Shown piece after piece: positions 26,374 through 34,324 of a DNA stretch of 64,000 nucleotides. Numbering within the stretch: the first letter of the stretch is position 1; every line of letters starts with the position of its first letter. A program made the position numbers and the translations under genes. The notes beneath the pieces were generated by a model. It did no database searches. It had not been told where the DNA came from and saw only the letters and a list, made by a program, of their open reading frames with translations. Origin of the DNA: Paenibacillus humicola (lineage in GTDB: Bacteria; Bacillota; Bacilli; Paenibacillales; Paenibacillaceae); contig NZ_JAQGPL010000001.1 of NCBI RefSeq assembly GCF_028826105.1, positions 1,390,501 to 1,454,500 on the forward strand, read 5' to 3'.

Positions 26374-27105
26374 ATGGTGATTAAATTGATCGGTATTTTA
26401 GTTGTCGCTTTAGGATTTGCATTCCGTTTTAATACTTTGCTTGTCGTTATGGCGGGCGGTATTGTAACGGGACTTATTGCCGGGCTTTCTTTTAACGATA
26501 TTATGACGAAATTCGGCGAAGCATTTACGACGAACCGGTATATGACGATTCCCATCGTGCTGACGATACCGGTCATCGGACTGCTGGAGCGCTACGGGTT
26601 AAAGGAACGTGCGGAAGCTTTAATCCGAAAAACAAAAGGCGTTAGTGCCGGAAAGGTGATGCTTTGGTATTTGTTTATCAGGGAATGGTCGTCGGCCTTA
26701 GGTCTTAATATCGGCGGGCACCCCCAGACCGTGCGCCCGATCGTCGCGCCGATGGCCGAAGGGGCTGCGGTGGCGAAATACGGCCTGATCCCGGAGCATC
26801 TGAGCAACGATATTAAAGCCCATTCGGCCGCAATGGAAAACGTGGGCTTCTTTTTTGGCGAAGATATTTTCATTGCAACCGGAGCGATTCTCTTGATGAA
26901 AGGGTTCTTCGATTCCTCCGGCTTGCATGTAGGCGTATGGGATATGGCCCTTTGGGGGCTTCCGACAGCCATTGCCGTTTACCTTTTATCCTGGCACAGG
27001 CTGCGGCGGCTGGATAAGCGGATTGAGCGGGAAATGACCAAAAAGCAAGCTCCTCAGCCGGAAACGAATCCGGACTTGACCGCTTCCGGAGGGATGACGC
27101 TGTGA
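26374..27105 (+). CDS. DUF969-family membrane protein (putative transporter component)
   Basis: A 243-residue membrane protein with about six hydrophobic segments, starting MVIKLIGILVVALGFAFRFNTLLVVMAGG. The stretch LGLNIGGHPQTVRPIVAPMAEGAA matches the conserved core of DUF969. It overlaps the DUF979 gene (GTGA) and both precede pcp; this gene trio is a known conserved order. I infer that DUF969 and DUF979 together form a transporter for pyroglutamyl compounds, but that is not proven by sequence. AGAGGCAGGTG lies upstream of the ATG. Confidence 0.85.
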   Translation: MVIKLIGILVVALGFAFRFNTLLVVMAGGIVTGLIAGLSFNDIMTKFGEAFTTNRYMTIPIVLTIPVIGLLERYGLKERAEALIRKTKGVSAGKVMLWYLFIREWSSALGLNIGGHPQTVRPIVAPMAEGAAVAKYGLIPEHLSNDIKAHSAAMENVGFFFGEDIFIATGAILLMKGFFDSSGLHVGVWDMALWGLPTAIAVYLLSWHRLRRLDKRIEREMTKKQAPQPETNPDLTASGGMTL

Positions 27106-28067
27106 CCAATCTGATCACGATTGATTATATCTATTATCTGGTCGGCATTATCGTAGCTTTTGTCGCGTTTCGGATCGCCCGGAATCCGGAGCATCCCAGC
27201 CGGGTCGGCTCGGCGTTATTTTGGGGCCTTTTCGCCGTAACGCTTATATTCGGCAAGGTAATGCCCAATTTGTTGACCGGTTATCTCGTTCTCGTCATGG
27301 TGATTATCGCCGCGCTTGGTAAAGTGAAGGCTTCTCCCGAGAAGGAGCATCCTCAGGAAGAACGCGAAGCGCACGCTGCGAGGATCAAAGGGAAAATATT
27401 TCTTCCGGCATTGTTGATCCCGATCATAACGGTGATCGGCAGCTTTACGCTGAATAAAATCCATTTCGGCCATTTTAACCTGGTCGATCCGGAAATGGTT
27501 ACCCTTATTGCGCTCGGACTGAGCGCGATCATCGCCTTGTTTGTGGCCAAATCGTTAACAAAGGCTTCCTATTCCGTCCCGATCAACGAAGGCAGCAAGC
27601 TCATGGAGGTCGTCGGCTGGTCGATGATACTGCCGCAAATGCTATCGGCGCTCGGGTCGATCTTTGCGCAGGCCGGCGTGGGGGACGTCGTCTCTAAAAT
27701 GGTCGGCGACGTTCTTCCGACCCAATATGCGTTTGTCTCGGTCGCCGCTTATTGTATCGGAATGGCTCTCTTTACCATGATCATGGGCAATGCTTTTGCA
27801 GCGTTTGCCGTCATCACCGGAGGGATCGGTCTTCCGCTTATCGTTCATATGCATGGCGGGAATCCGGCGATTATGGCCGCGATCGGCATGTTTGCCGGAT
27901 ATTGCGGAACGTTAATGACGCCAATGGCCGCCAATTTTAATATTGTTCCGGCCATGCTGCTCGATTTAAAGGATCGAAACGCGGTCATTAAAGCGCAAAT
28001 CCCGATTGGAATCCCTCTTTTGGTCATTAATATCCTGCTGATGTACTTCTTGGTTTACCGGTTTTAG
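27102..28067 (+). CDS. DUF979-family membrane protein (putative transporter component)
   Basis: A 321-residue polytopic membrane protein, starting at GTG inside the stop of the DUF969 gene. It has eight or more hydrophobic segments with motifs such as ALGSIFAQAGVGDVVSKMV and GNAFAAFAVITGGIGLPL, near a conserved GYCGTLMTPMAANFNIVPA, which resembles the hairpin loops of ion-transporter-like carriers. The partner is DUF969, and pcp follows 15 bases later. Confidence 0.86.
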   Translation: MTNLITIDYIYYLVGIIVAFVAFRIARNPEHPSRVGSALFWGLFAVTLIFGKVMPNLLTGYLVLVMVIIAALGKVKASPEKEHPQEEREAHAARIKGKIFLPALLIPIITVIGSFTLNKIHFGHFNLVDPEMVTLIALGLSAIIALFVAKSLTKASYSVPINEGSKLMEVVGWSMILPQMLSALGSIFAQAGVGDVVSKMVGDVLPTQYAFVSVAAYCIGMALFTMIMGNAFAAFAVITGGIGLPLIVHMHGGNPAIMAAIGMFAGYCGTLMTPMAANFNIVPAMLLDLKDRNAVIKAQIPIGIPLLVINILLMYFLVYRF

Positions 28068-28082
28068 AGAGGAGAGGCTGAA

Positions 28083-28712
28083 ATGAAAGTGTTGGTTTCA
28101 GGATTCGAAGCGTTTGGCGGGGATGCCGTCAATCCAACGGAAAACATGATTCAATCGATCGCAAGCGAGCATTTCTCCGGCGTGGAGCTGAAGACGGTAT
28201 TGCTGCCGGTCAATTACGATGAATGCGCAGAAAGGCTGATTCAAGAAATCGAGGCTTTCCGGCCGGATGCCGTCATTTCCTGCGGGTTATACGGCGGAAG
28301 AACGTCCGTGACTCCGGAGCGGGTTGCCGTCAATGTAAAGGATACCGCGGCGGATGCTCCCTTCGCCGATAATAAAGGAGTCAGGCCGACGGATGAACCG
28401 ATTCGACCGGACGGTCCGGATGCGATCTTTACACGGCTGCCGGTCCGCAAAATTGTGAACCGGTTAATAGAAGAAAAGGTGCCGGCCTATATTTCCAATA
28501 CGGCGGGAACTTTTATTTGCAACAACACGATGTATGGGGTATTAGACTATATCCATCAAAACGGTTTACCTACGGTCGCGGGCTTCGTTCATTTTCCGGC
28601 TTCAACGGAAATGGCGGCGGCCAATCCGTTTTTGCCGACGTTATCGGATGAGACGATGCTGAAGGCTCTTCGGATTATCATCCAAACGACGGTTGAGGAA
28701 ATGCAGCATTAA
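28083..28712 (+). CDS. pcp: Pyroglutamyl-peptidase I (pyrrolidone-carboxylate peptidase)
   Basis: A 209-residue cytoplasmic cysteine peptidase (family C15) that removes N-terminal 5-oxoproline from peptides. It starts MKVLVSGFEAFGGDAVNPTE, the family N-terminus. The catalytic triad is Glu79 in TPERVAVN, Cys146 in NTAGTFICNN and His170 in GFVHFPAS. The length is normal. AGGAGAGGCTGAA precedes the ATG. As the third gene after the DUF969/DUF979 pair, it suggests that pyroglutamyl peptides or 5-oxoproline are the substrates of that transporter. Confidence 0.96.
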   Translation: MKVLVSGFEAFGGDAVNPTENMIQSIASEHFSGVELKTVLLPVNYDECAERLIQEIEAFRPDAVISCGLYGGRTSVTPERVAVNVKDTAADAPFADNKGVRPTDEPIRPDGPDAIFTRLPVRKIVNRLIEEKVPAYISNTAGTFICNNTMYGVLDYIHQNGLPTVAGFVHFPASTEMAAANPFLPTLSDETMLKALRIIIQTTVEEMQH

Positions 28713-28731
28713 TTTTCATAAACAACAAAAG

Positions 28732-28772
28732 GCGTCCGGCCGGCACGATTGACGTGCGGCCGGACGCTTTTT
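28732..28772 (+). terminator. Rho-independent terminator after pcp
   Basis: GCGTCCGGCCG (28732-28742) pairs with CGGCCGGACGC (28757-28767), extended by GCAC/GTGC, then five T. It ends the DUF969-DUF979-pcp operon. Confidence 0.9.
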
Positions 28773-28818
28773 GTCTTCAGCGGCTTACGGTCCGCTTATT
28801 GGAAAGCGGAGGCAAAGA

Positions 28819-30879
28819 TCACTTGTCTTTGCCCTTGAACAGATCCTTCCATTGCTTGTCGAACGAATCGTACAGCGCGGCATATAAAGCATTGGCGGCA
28901 TGATCCACTTCTTGCTGGGTCGAGAAGTTGCTGGAATAAACCGTCAGCGCTGCGTCGTACTCTTTACCGCCTGCATGAAGCGCCGCGGCATCGTCGATCA
29001 GCGACTTGAGCCGGGTTTTAACGGCCATTCCCGGAGCAATCCGGGCTTTTGTGGCCTGCTCGAAAGCATACCCCATCTGAATGAGCTGGTCTTCGGTGAA
29101 GGCATCGCCCGTAATTTGCAGATTAATCGGCTGGCCGTTGCTTCCTTCGGCTGTGCGATAGCCGGCCGGTACCGTTATGCTTGGGTAGCCCGCTTTGGCG
29201 GCGATGCCGGTTGTTGCGCCGTTCAGCCCGATCAGCGCATCCAGCTTGTATTTATCCAGCAGATAGTTGATGCCGTTCTTTCTGGAATACTGGATATCGG
29301 CGGCCCGTTGGGCGAGATAGGTTTCATAATCCGGTGAACCCGGCGTCATATCGTAAGCGACGCATTGCTGCAAAATGCTCTGACCGTATTTTAATATATC
29401 CGGGTGTGCGCTGTTGTAATCGATAATATCCTGCAGACTCTTGATCACCGTTTTGCCGTCGCTCGCCACGATAGGCTTTTGCTGGGATTCCAGGTAATGT
29501 TCAATATCCTGCTTGAAATCGTAATACAGCACCCTCGATGCCGGAGCCGAAGGCAGTTCACTCGACATGCCGCCTCCGCCCGAGCCGTAGACGATGGTTG
29601 CTCCTTGATTTTGGAGAACTTGAATGACGTTCTGGAACGCGGCATAAAGGTCCGGCTGCTTGTCCTTGTCCGGAATGCTGTATACGCCGAGAACCTTGCC
29701 TTTCAGGCCGTCTTTCTTCAGAAAATCGGTATAGTTCTCCATATGCGCGTCCAGATACGATTGATCCACCTGGATCTCATTGTCGACGCCCATATTGATA
29801 TGCTGATCGTCCGGGTCGTACCCTTGCATGGCCGTAAGCAGGGCGGCCACATCGGATACGCTGCGCCCCATCGGTCCGGCCGTATCCTGGCTGTGCGAAA
29901 GGGGAATGATGCCGTTCCGGCTGACGAGTCCGACAGTTGGCTTCAAGCCGACCAAAGAGTTATTGGTGGACGGAGAAAGGATGGAGCCGGAGGTTTCCGT
30001 GCCGATGGTGATCGCGGCCAGCGCCGCCGCGCCGCCTGCGCCTGAACCGGAGGAAGAGCCGGAAACGTCGAGCACGCCGGGCAAATAGGGGTTCAGCACC
30101 TGGCCGTGCAGGGTGGAGTACCCGCTTTTCATGCCCTGGGCGATGAAGTTTGCGAATTCGGACAGATTCGTTTTGCCTAAAATGATGGCGCCCGATTCCT
30201 TCAACCGGCTCGCCAGGAACGAATCCTTGACCGGGTAATTATTCGCCAATGCGATGGAGCCTGCCGTCGTGGGCATGCCGTCGGCCCCGGCCGTGCCGAT
30301 ATTGTCTTTGATGAGAACGGGAATGCCGAACATGCCTGCGGCTTTGGACGGATCCGCTTTAACCGTCGCATCGCTTTCCTTGGCCAGCTTGATCGCATTC
30401 GGATTTACGATGGCGACGGCGTTTAATTGGACGGTGTGCGAGTTATACAAATCAATCCGGGCTAAATACATGTTGACCAACTGCTCGTATGTAAGCTTCT
30501 TCGCCTTCACCATCGCCTGCATATCCGCGATCGTGGCTTTCTCCAAATCGATCGTAAGCGTATCGAGCGCGACGCGCAGGGTCAGCCGGATCTCGTTAAT
30601 CGTGTCGACCGTGTCGCGGGGGGTTACCGACTGGGCCAAAGACAAGGCATACTTCACTTGATCCGCATATACAGCCGGATAATTCTTCAAATTCACGCTC
30701 CTCGCTTCGCGCACGACGGCCTTCAAGTCGTTGAGCGCTGCCGTCGTAGTCGAAGCATCGCTGATCATGCCGTTTGCATCCAGCGCGAATGCAGGCAGGG
30801 CGTTACCCAGGAGCGTGCAGATCAGCACGGGCACCGACAACATGTTCACCATCCGCTTACTTTTACCGGTTAAGTACAA
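28819..30879 (-). CDS. Secreted amidase (amidase-signature family)
   Basis: A 686-residue exported amidase. I start at TTG 30879 because GAGGAG lies ten bases upstream and the resulting N-terminus (LYLTGKSKRMVNMLSVPVLICTLLGNALPAFA) is a good signal peptide; longer in-frame starts have none. Residues 32-120 are an extra helical region. The Ser-Ser-Lys triad is Lys191 in VLIKDNIG, cis-Ser275 in VSGSSSGSG and nucleophile Ser299 in TETSGSILSP. A helical FIVAR-like segment (AALHAGGKEYDAALTVYSS) ends the protein. The enzyme should hydrolyse an amide outside the cell. It is monocistronic, with a promoter at 30921-30948. Confidence 0.9.
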   Translation of the reverse strand: MYLTGKSKRMVNMLSVPVLICTLLGNALPAFALDANGMISDASTTTAALNDLKAVVREARSVNLKNYPAVYADQVKYALSLAQSVTPRDTVDTINEIRLTLRVALDTLTIDLEKATIADMQAMVKAKKLTYEQLVNMYLARIDLYNSHTVQLNAVAIVNPNAIKLAKESDATVKADPSKAAGMFGIPVLIKDNIGTAGADGMPTTAGSIALANNYPVKDSFLASRLKESGAIILGKTNLSEFANFIAQGMKSGYSTLHGQVLNPYLPGVLDVSGSSSGSGAGGAAALAAITIGTETSGSILSPSTNNSLVGLKPTVGLVSRNGIIPLSHSQDTAGPMGRSVSDVAALLTAMQGYDPDDQHINMGVDNEIQVDQSYLDAHMENYTDFLKKDGLKGKVLGVYSIPDKDKQPDLYAAFQNVIQVLQNQGATIVYGSGGGGMSSELPSAPASRVLYYDFKQDIEHYLESQQKPIVASDGKTVIKSLQDIIDYNSAHPDILKYGQSILQQCVAYDMTPGSPDYETYLAQRAADIQYSRKNGINYLLDKYKLDALIGLNGATTGIAAKAGYPSITVPAGYRTAEGSNGQPINLQITGDAFTEDQLIQMGYAFEQATKARIAPGMAVKTRLKSLIDDAAALHAGGKEYDAALTVYSSNFSTQQEVDHAANALYAALYDSFDKQWKDLFKGKDK

Positions 30880-31229
30880 GCAGAACCATCTCCTCGTGTT
30901 AGTATACCTTACATACGGAGCGTATAATAGAATGGAATCGTTTGTCAAGAAAAGAAATATACAGCGGAAACATGCCGTTTTCATTATTAATTCAATAGAG
31001 GTGTAATAGAACTTGACATTTTTAGAGATGGCATCGATGGTGCATACCATGATCCGATAAACGTTGAACGTGCTTGGCGGGACAGACACTTTATAAGGAG
31101 GCATGACGATTTACGGTTTCTGATGCCGCTGAGGCCTTGCCTTTATGGAATGAAATTCAACGATCGCCTGTACCACCCCTTCTAATCTACTCATATATTA
31201 ATTTGGCGAAGATGCAGGAGGGTGATAAT
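30880..31229. other. 350-bp intergenic region between divergent genes
   Basis: Contains the promoter of the secreted amidase and, before 31230, AGGAGGGTGA for the ATP-grasp gene. A TTGACA at 31014-31019 has no good -10 partner. No further gene seen. Confidence 0.55.
30921..30948 (-). promoter_or_regulatory. Probable promoter of secreted amidase
   Basis: On the minus strand TTGACA (30948-30943), a 16-base spacer, and TATACG (30926-30921) about 40 bases before the TTG start. Confidence 0.5.
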
Positions 31230-31967
31230 TTGAAAAAGGTTAAGTACAAAATGGGCAAGCTTGGAAAATACCGTTTTATGAACCGGTTTCATTCGATAAA
31301 AGCTTATCTCCCCGACACGCGAGCGGCTACGAAATCCAATCTGAAAACCATGATCGGACGATATGAATCCCTTTATTTGAAGCCTGACGAAGGCACCGGA
31401 GGACACGGGATTTATAAAATTACGAAAACGAAAAAAGGGTATACGTTAAGAAACGGGGTATCCGCGAGAAATTTCAGTTCAATAGACACTTTATACGGGG
31501 CCATTCATACCGTCATGCGAAAAAATAAATATCTCGTTCAGAGAGGCATCGATTTGCTGAAGCATAACAATCGGGCATTCGATATCCGGGTTATGGTGCA
31601 AAAAAACAGGAAGCGAGTCCTGGTCCCGACCGGGATTGTCGGACGATTGGGGAGGCCGAAAAAAATCGTAACGAATTTTCACTCCGGGGGCACTCCTCTG
31701 CCCATCGGCACGCTGCTGTCGTCTCATCTGAAAGGAAACGCCAAAACAAAATATATTCGAAGAATGGAAGAATTGGGACGGGAAGCAAGCCGTGTCCTTG
31801 GGAAAAGCTATCGGAGCAAACGGGCTTTCGGAGTCGACATCGCGATCGATGCCAAGATGAAGCCGTGGATTCTTGAAATTAATACGCAGCCTGATCGGAC
31901 GATTTTTAACGCGTTGAAAGATAAAACAATGTACAAGCGGATTCAGGGCTACGCCAAAATCAAATAG
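31230..31967 (+). CDS. YheC/YheD-like ATP-grasp protein
   Basis: A 245-residue protein with ATP-grasp features: LKPDEGTGGHGIYKI (nucleotide-binding loop), VQRGIDLLKHNNRAFDIRVMVQK (central strands), and GVDIAIDAKMKPWILEINTQPD (metal and phosphate ligands). This matches the YheC/YheD group, spore-coat-associated proteins of unknown substrate in Bacillus. I start at TTG 31230 after AGGAGGGTGA; the frame is open to 31137 without a better site. The N-terminus is very basic. It is flanked by a terminator and is monocistronic. Confidence 0.82.
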   Translation: MKKVKYKMGKLGKYRFMNRFHSIKAYLPDTRAATKSNLKTMIGRYESLYLKPDEGTGGHGIYKITKTKKGYTLRNGVSARNFSSIDTLYGAIHTVMRKNKYLVQRGIDLLKHNNRAFDIRVMVQKNRKRVLVPTGIVGRLGRPKKIVTNFHSGGTPLPIGTLLSSHLKGNAKTKYIRRMEELGREASRVLGKSYRSKRAFGVDIAIDAKMKPWILEINTQPDRTIFNALKDKTMYKRIQGYAKIK

Positions 31968-32001
31968 GGTCTATAAATAATGGGAGAAAGGACCGATTTT
32001 C

Positions 32002-32027
32002 AAAGCCGCTGCTTAGGCGGCTTTTTT
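32002..32027 (+). terminator. Rho-independent terminator after ATP-grasp gene
   Basis: AAAGCCGC (32002-32009) pairs with GCGGCTTT (32017-32024), with a T-run to 32027. Confidence 0.85.
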
Positions 32028-32115
32028 GCGTTATATACATGTTAGGTATCGAGAGAAAATGGCGTCTACTTAAGCGAATACATACATACATGTTATATAT
32101 TCTAACAATTTAGCA

Positions 32116-32144
32116 TTGACACACAGTCTTGAACTTGCCATAAT
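32116..32144 (+). promoter_or_regulatory. Sigma-A promoter for the amide-utilisation operon
   Basis: TTGACA (32116-32121), 17-base spacer, CATAAT (32139-32144). A dyad at 32161-32177 follows about ten bases after the expected transcript start. Confidence 0.75.
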
Positions 32145-32160
32145 GGCCCTATATCTTAGT

Positions 32161-32177
32161 TGTGATCACATATCACA
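32161..32177. promoter_or_regulatory. Dyad operator, probably for the GntR regulator
   Basis: TGTGAT-N5-ATCACA, with an overlapping palindrome TGTGATCACA at 32161-32170. Its position just after the promoter and 18 bases before the GntR start fits autorepression. Confidence 0.5.
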
Positions 32178-32194
32178 TTTTTTGAGGTGGAAGA

Positions 32195-32845
32195 TTGAGC
32201 GACCTGATTGAAGTATCGTCGGTGAACGACGAGGTGTACGAACGCCTGAGACAGCGCATTACTTTGGGGGCGATTCCGCCCGGGAAAAAAATTTCGATTC
32301 GTACGCTGGCCGCGTCGTTCGGTGTCAGTACAATGCCGGTGCGGGAGGCTTTGCGCAAGCTGCAAGCGGAAGGCTTCATTCGATTCGAACGCCGGAGCGT
32401 CACCGTGAACGAGCTTTCGGTTGAGGAAGTCAAACAAATTTTCGCGATTCGACGGCAATTGGAGGTCCTCGCTGCGGGCTGGTCTCTCGAGAGGATCACA
32501 AACGACGACATCGGCGTGCTGGAAGAGATCCTCGAAACGATGGCGAACCCGAACATCGATGTGAAGGAATGGCGAAAGCTGAACAAGCTTTTTCACCTGC
32601 GATTTTACGAATGCTCGAAATCCTCCCATCTGCTTGAGCTGATCAAAAATGTATGGGATAAAGTGGAGCCTTACATGACGATCTATTCGTCAACGGTGGC
32701 GGATTTTCAGGAGGCACAGGTTCAGCACCGCGAAATTTTGGCGATTATACGGCAGCGCGATCTGCCCTTGCTTGTGAACAAAATTACCGACCATCTGAAT
32801 TATACCTGCGACGTCGTTTCCAAGGCTTTGTCCAAACCCGAATAA
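32195..32845 (+). CDS. GntR-family regulator (FCD subfamily)
   Basis: A 216-residue regulator. The N-terminal winged helix reads NDEVYERLRQRITLGAIPPGKKI and ASFGVSTMPVREALRKLQAEGFI; the C-terminal all-helical FCD domain (about 75-210) includes LFHLRFYECSKSSHLLELI, with His residues that may bind metal or a carboxylate ligand. It starts at TTG after GAGGTGG. It heads an operon of permease, two amidases and PxpA, and should respond to a substrate or product of that pathway. Confidence 0.92.
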   Translation: MSDLIEVSSVNDEVYERLRQRITLGAIPPGKKISIRTLAASFGVSTMPVREALRKLQAEGFIRFERRSVTVNELSVEEVKQIFAIRRQLEVLAAGWSLERITNDDIGVLEEILETMANPNIDVKEWRKLNKLFHLRFYECSKSSHLLELIKNVWDKVEPYMTIYSSTVADFQEAQVQHREILAIIRQRDLPLLVNKITDHLNYTCDVVSKALSKPE

Positions 32846-32941
32846 AATTCCGTAAAAGAGGTGAGCGCCATGACATGAAGCTCAAGAGCAAGCGGGGTTT
32901 GATGTGCAATAGGCGGTAAAAAAAGCGGAGGTGGGTACGTC

Positions 32942-34213
32942 ATGAGTCAAAATGAGCTTTTTGAGAGCGAGTACGAGCATTCTTCGGTTCCCCTTGATAA
33001 ACGGAAATCATTGATGTCCGTCACGTCCATTTGGGTGGGCTTTCCGATGATCATTACCGGTGCGGTTACCGGCGCTACGGTCGTAAACGGGCTCGGGTTT
33101 ACACGCGGTATTCTTGCGGTGGTTCTCGGCAACATTTTGCTGTTCGCTTATGTCGCATTATTGAGCGTCATCGGGGCGAAGGACGGGAATAATTTCTCGC
33201 TGCAAGCCTCGAAGACGTTTGGGCGGAAAGGGTACATCGTTTCTTCGGCGCTGCTTTCTACGCTCGTCATCGGATGGTTCGCCGTGCAGACGGGGTTAAC
33301 CGGCGTCAGTATGAGCGGCGCCTTCAACGTCAGTCAAGTGTTCATTGTGGTGCTGGCGGGCGTTTTGTACCTGCTGCTCACGCTGCTTGGAATTAAAGCG
33401 TTGTCCATTATCGGAATCATATCGGCGCCGCTGTTCCTCATTCTTGGCATTTACTCGACCGTGGAGGCGCTGGGGAACGGCAAAGCCATTGCGAGCTATG
33501 CCGGCAATCCGAATACTCCGCTGGCGTTTTGGGTCGCCGTCACGCTCGTCTTCGCTTTATTCGCCGATTCCGGCACGATGACGGCCGATTTTACCCGCTG
33601 GGCGAAAAATCGGAAGCACGCCGTGATCGCGACGTTCGCCGCATTCCCCGTAGCGAACCTGATCGCCATGCTCGTCGGAGGTGTCATTGCAGCGGCGACG
33701 ACGACCGGTTCAGGCGATGTATTCGGCATCATCGTCGAGAAAGGCGGGGTGATGGCCTGGATCGCGGTGCTGTTCCTTTTCGTGAATCTCGGTTCGGTCT
33801 GCTCGCACTGCCTGTATAACGGAGCCGTCGGCTGGTCGCATATTACGGGGACCAAAATGCGCACGATGACGATCATCCTTGGCATTATCGGGATATTGGC
33901 CGCCGTGCTCGGCATCTGGAATTTCTTCGTGAACTGGCTGAATCTTCTTGGCGTGATCGTGCCCCCGATCGGTACCATTATCATCATCGATCAGCTGGTT
34001 ACCCGCAGGTCGTCGACTGCCATCGACGCCGATGTTCGTTACCAGCCGTTCCTTGCGTGGGGAATCGGGTCCGCTGTCGCGCTGGTCGTCAATTACCAGC
34101 TCCCCGGTATGTCCACCGCAGTTTGCGGAATCGTCGTATCCGCCGTTTCGTATTGGCTGATTTCCAAGAAAGCGTCCGTCGCCGCGCCTAAATCGGTAGC
34201 GGCAAAAAGATAA
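32942..34213 (+). CDS. NCS1-family permease (cytosine/purine/hydantoin type)
   Basis: A 423-residue membrane protein with about twelve hydrophobic segments. MSVTSIWVGFPMIITGAVTGATVVNGLGF and FADSGTMTADFTRWAKNRKHAV are typical of CodB-like NCS1 carriers, which take up nucleobases, hydantoins, allantoin or similar cyclic amides with Na+ or H+. GGAGGTGGGTACGTC precedes the ATG. Its place among amidases and PxpA suggests a small amide or lactam as cargo rather than cytosine; no cytosine deaminase is nearby. Confidence 0.9.
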   Translation: MSQNELFESEYEHSSVPLDKRKSLMSVTSIWVGFPMIITGAVTGATVVNGLGFTRGILAVVLGNILLFAYVALLSVIGAKDGNNFSLQASKTFGRKGYIVSSALLSTLVIGWFAVQTGLTGVSMSGAFNVSQVFIVVLAGVLYLLLTLLGIKALSIIGIISAPLFLILGIYSTVEALGNGKAIASYAGNPNTPLAFWVAVTLVFALFADSGTMTADFTRWAKNRKHAVIATFAAFPVANLIAMLVGGVIAAATTTGSGDVFGIIVEKGGVMAWIAVLFLFVNLGSVCSHCLYNGAVGWSHITGTKMRTMTIILGIIGILAAVLGIWNFFVNWLNLLGVIVPPIGTIIIIDQLVTRRSSTAIDADVRYQPFLAWGIGSAVALVVNYQLPGMSTAVCGIVVSAVSYWLISKKASVAAPKSVAAKR

Positions 34214-34220
34214 CGGAGGA

Positions 34221-34256
34221 GGCGAGAGGCGCGTCTGCCAACGCGTCTCTCCCGCC
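34221..34256 (+). other. Stable hairpin between permease and amidase genes
   Basis: The arms starting GGCGAGAGGCGCGT and ending in CTCTCCCGCC pair over ten or more bases around a six-base loop. No T-run follows, so it may be an RNA processing or stability element inside the operon. Confidence 0.5.
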
Positions 34257-34324
34257 AAGAAGATTCAGTACTGACATTCTAGCATACCCGACACGTAATT
34301 GACATCGACAGGGGAGTTGGTAGA

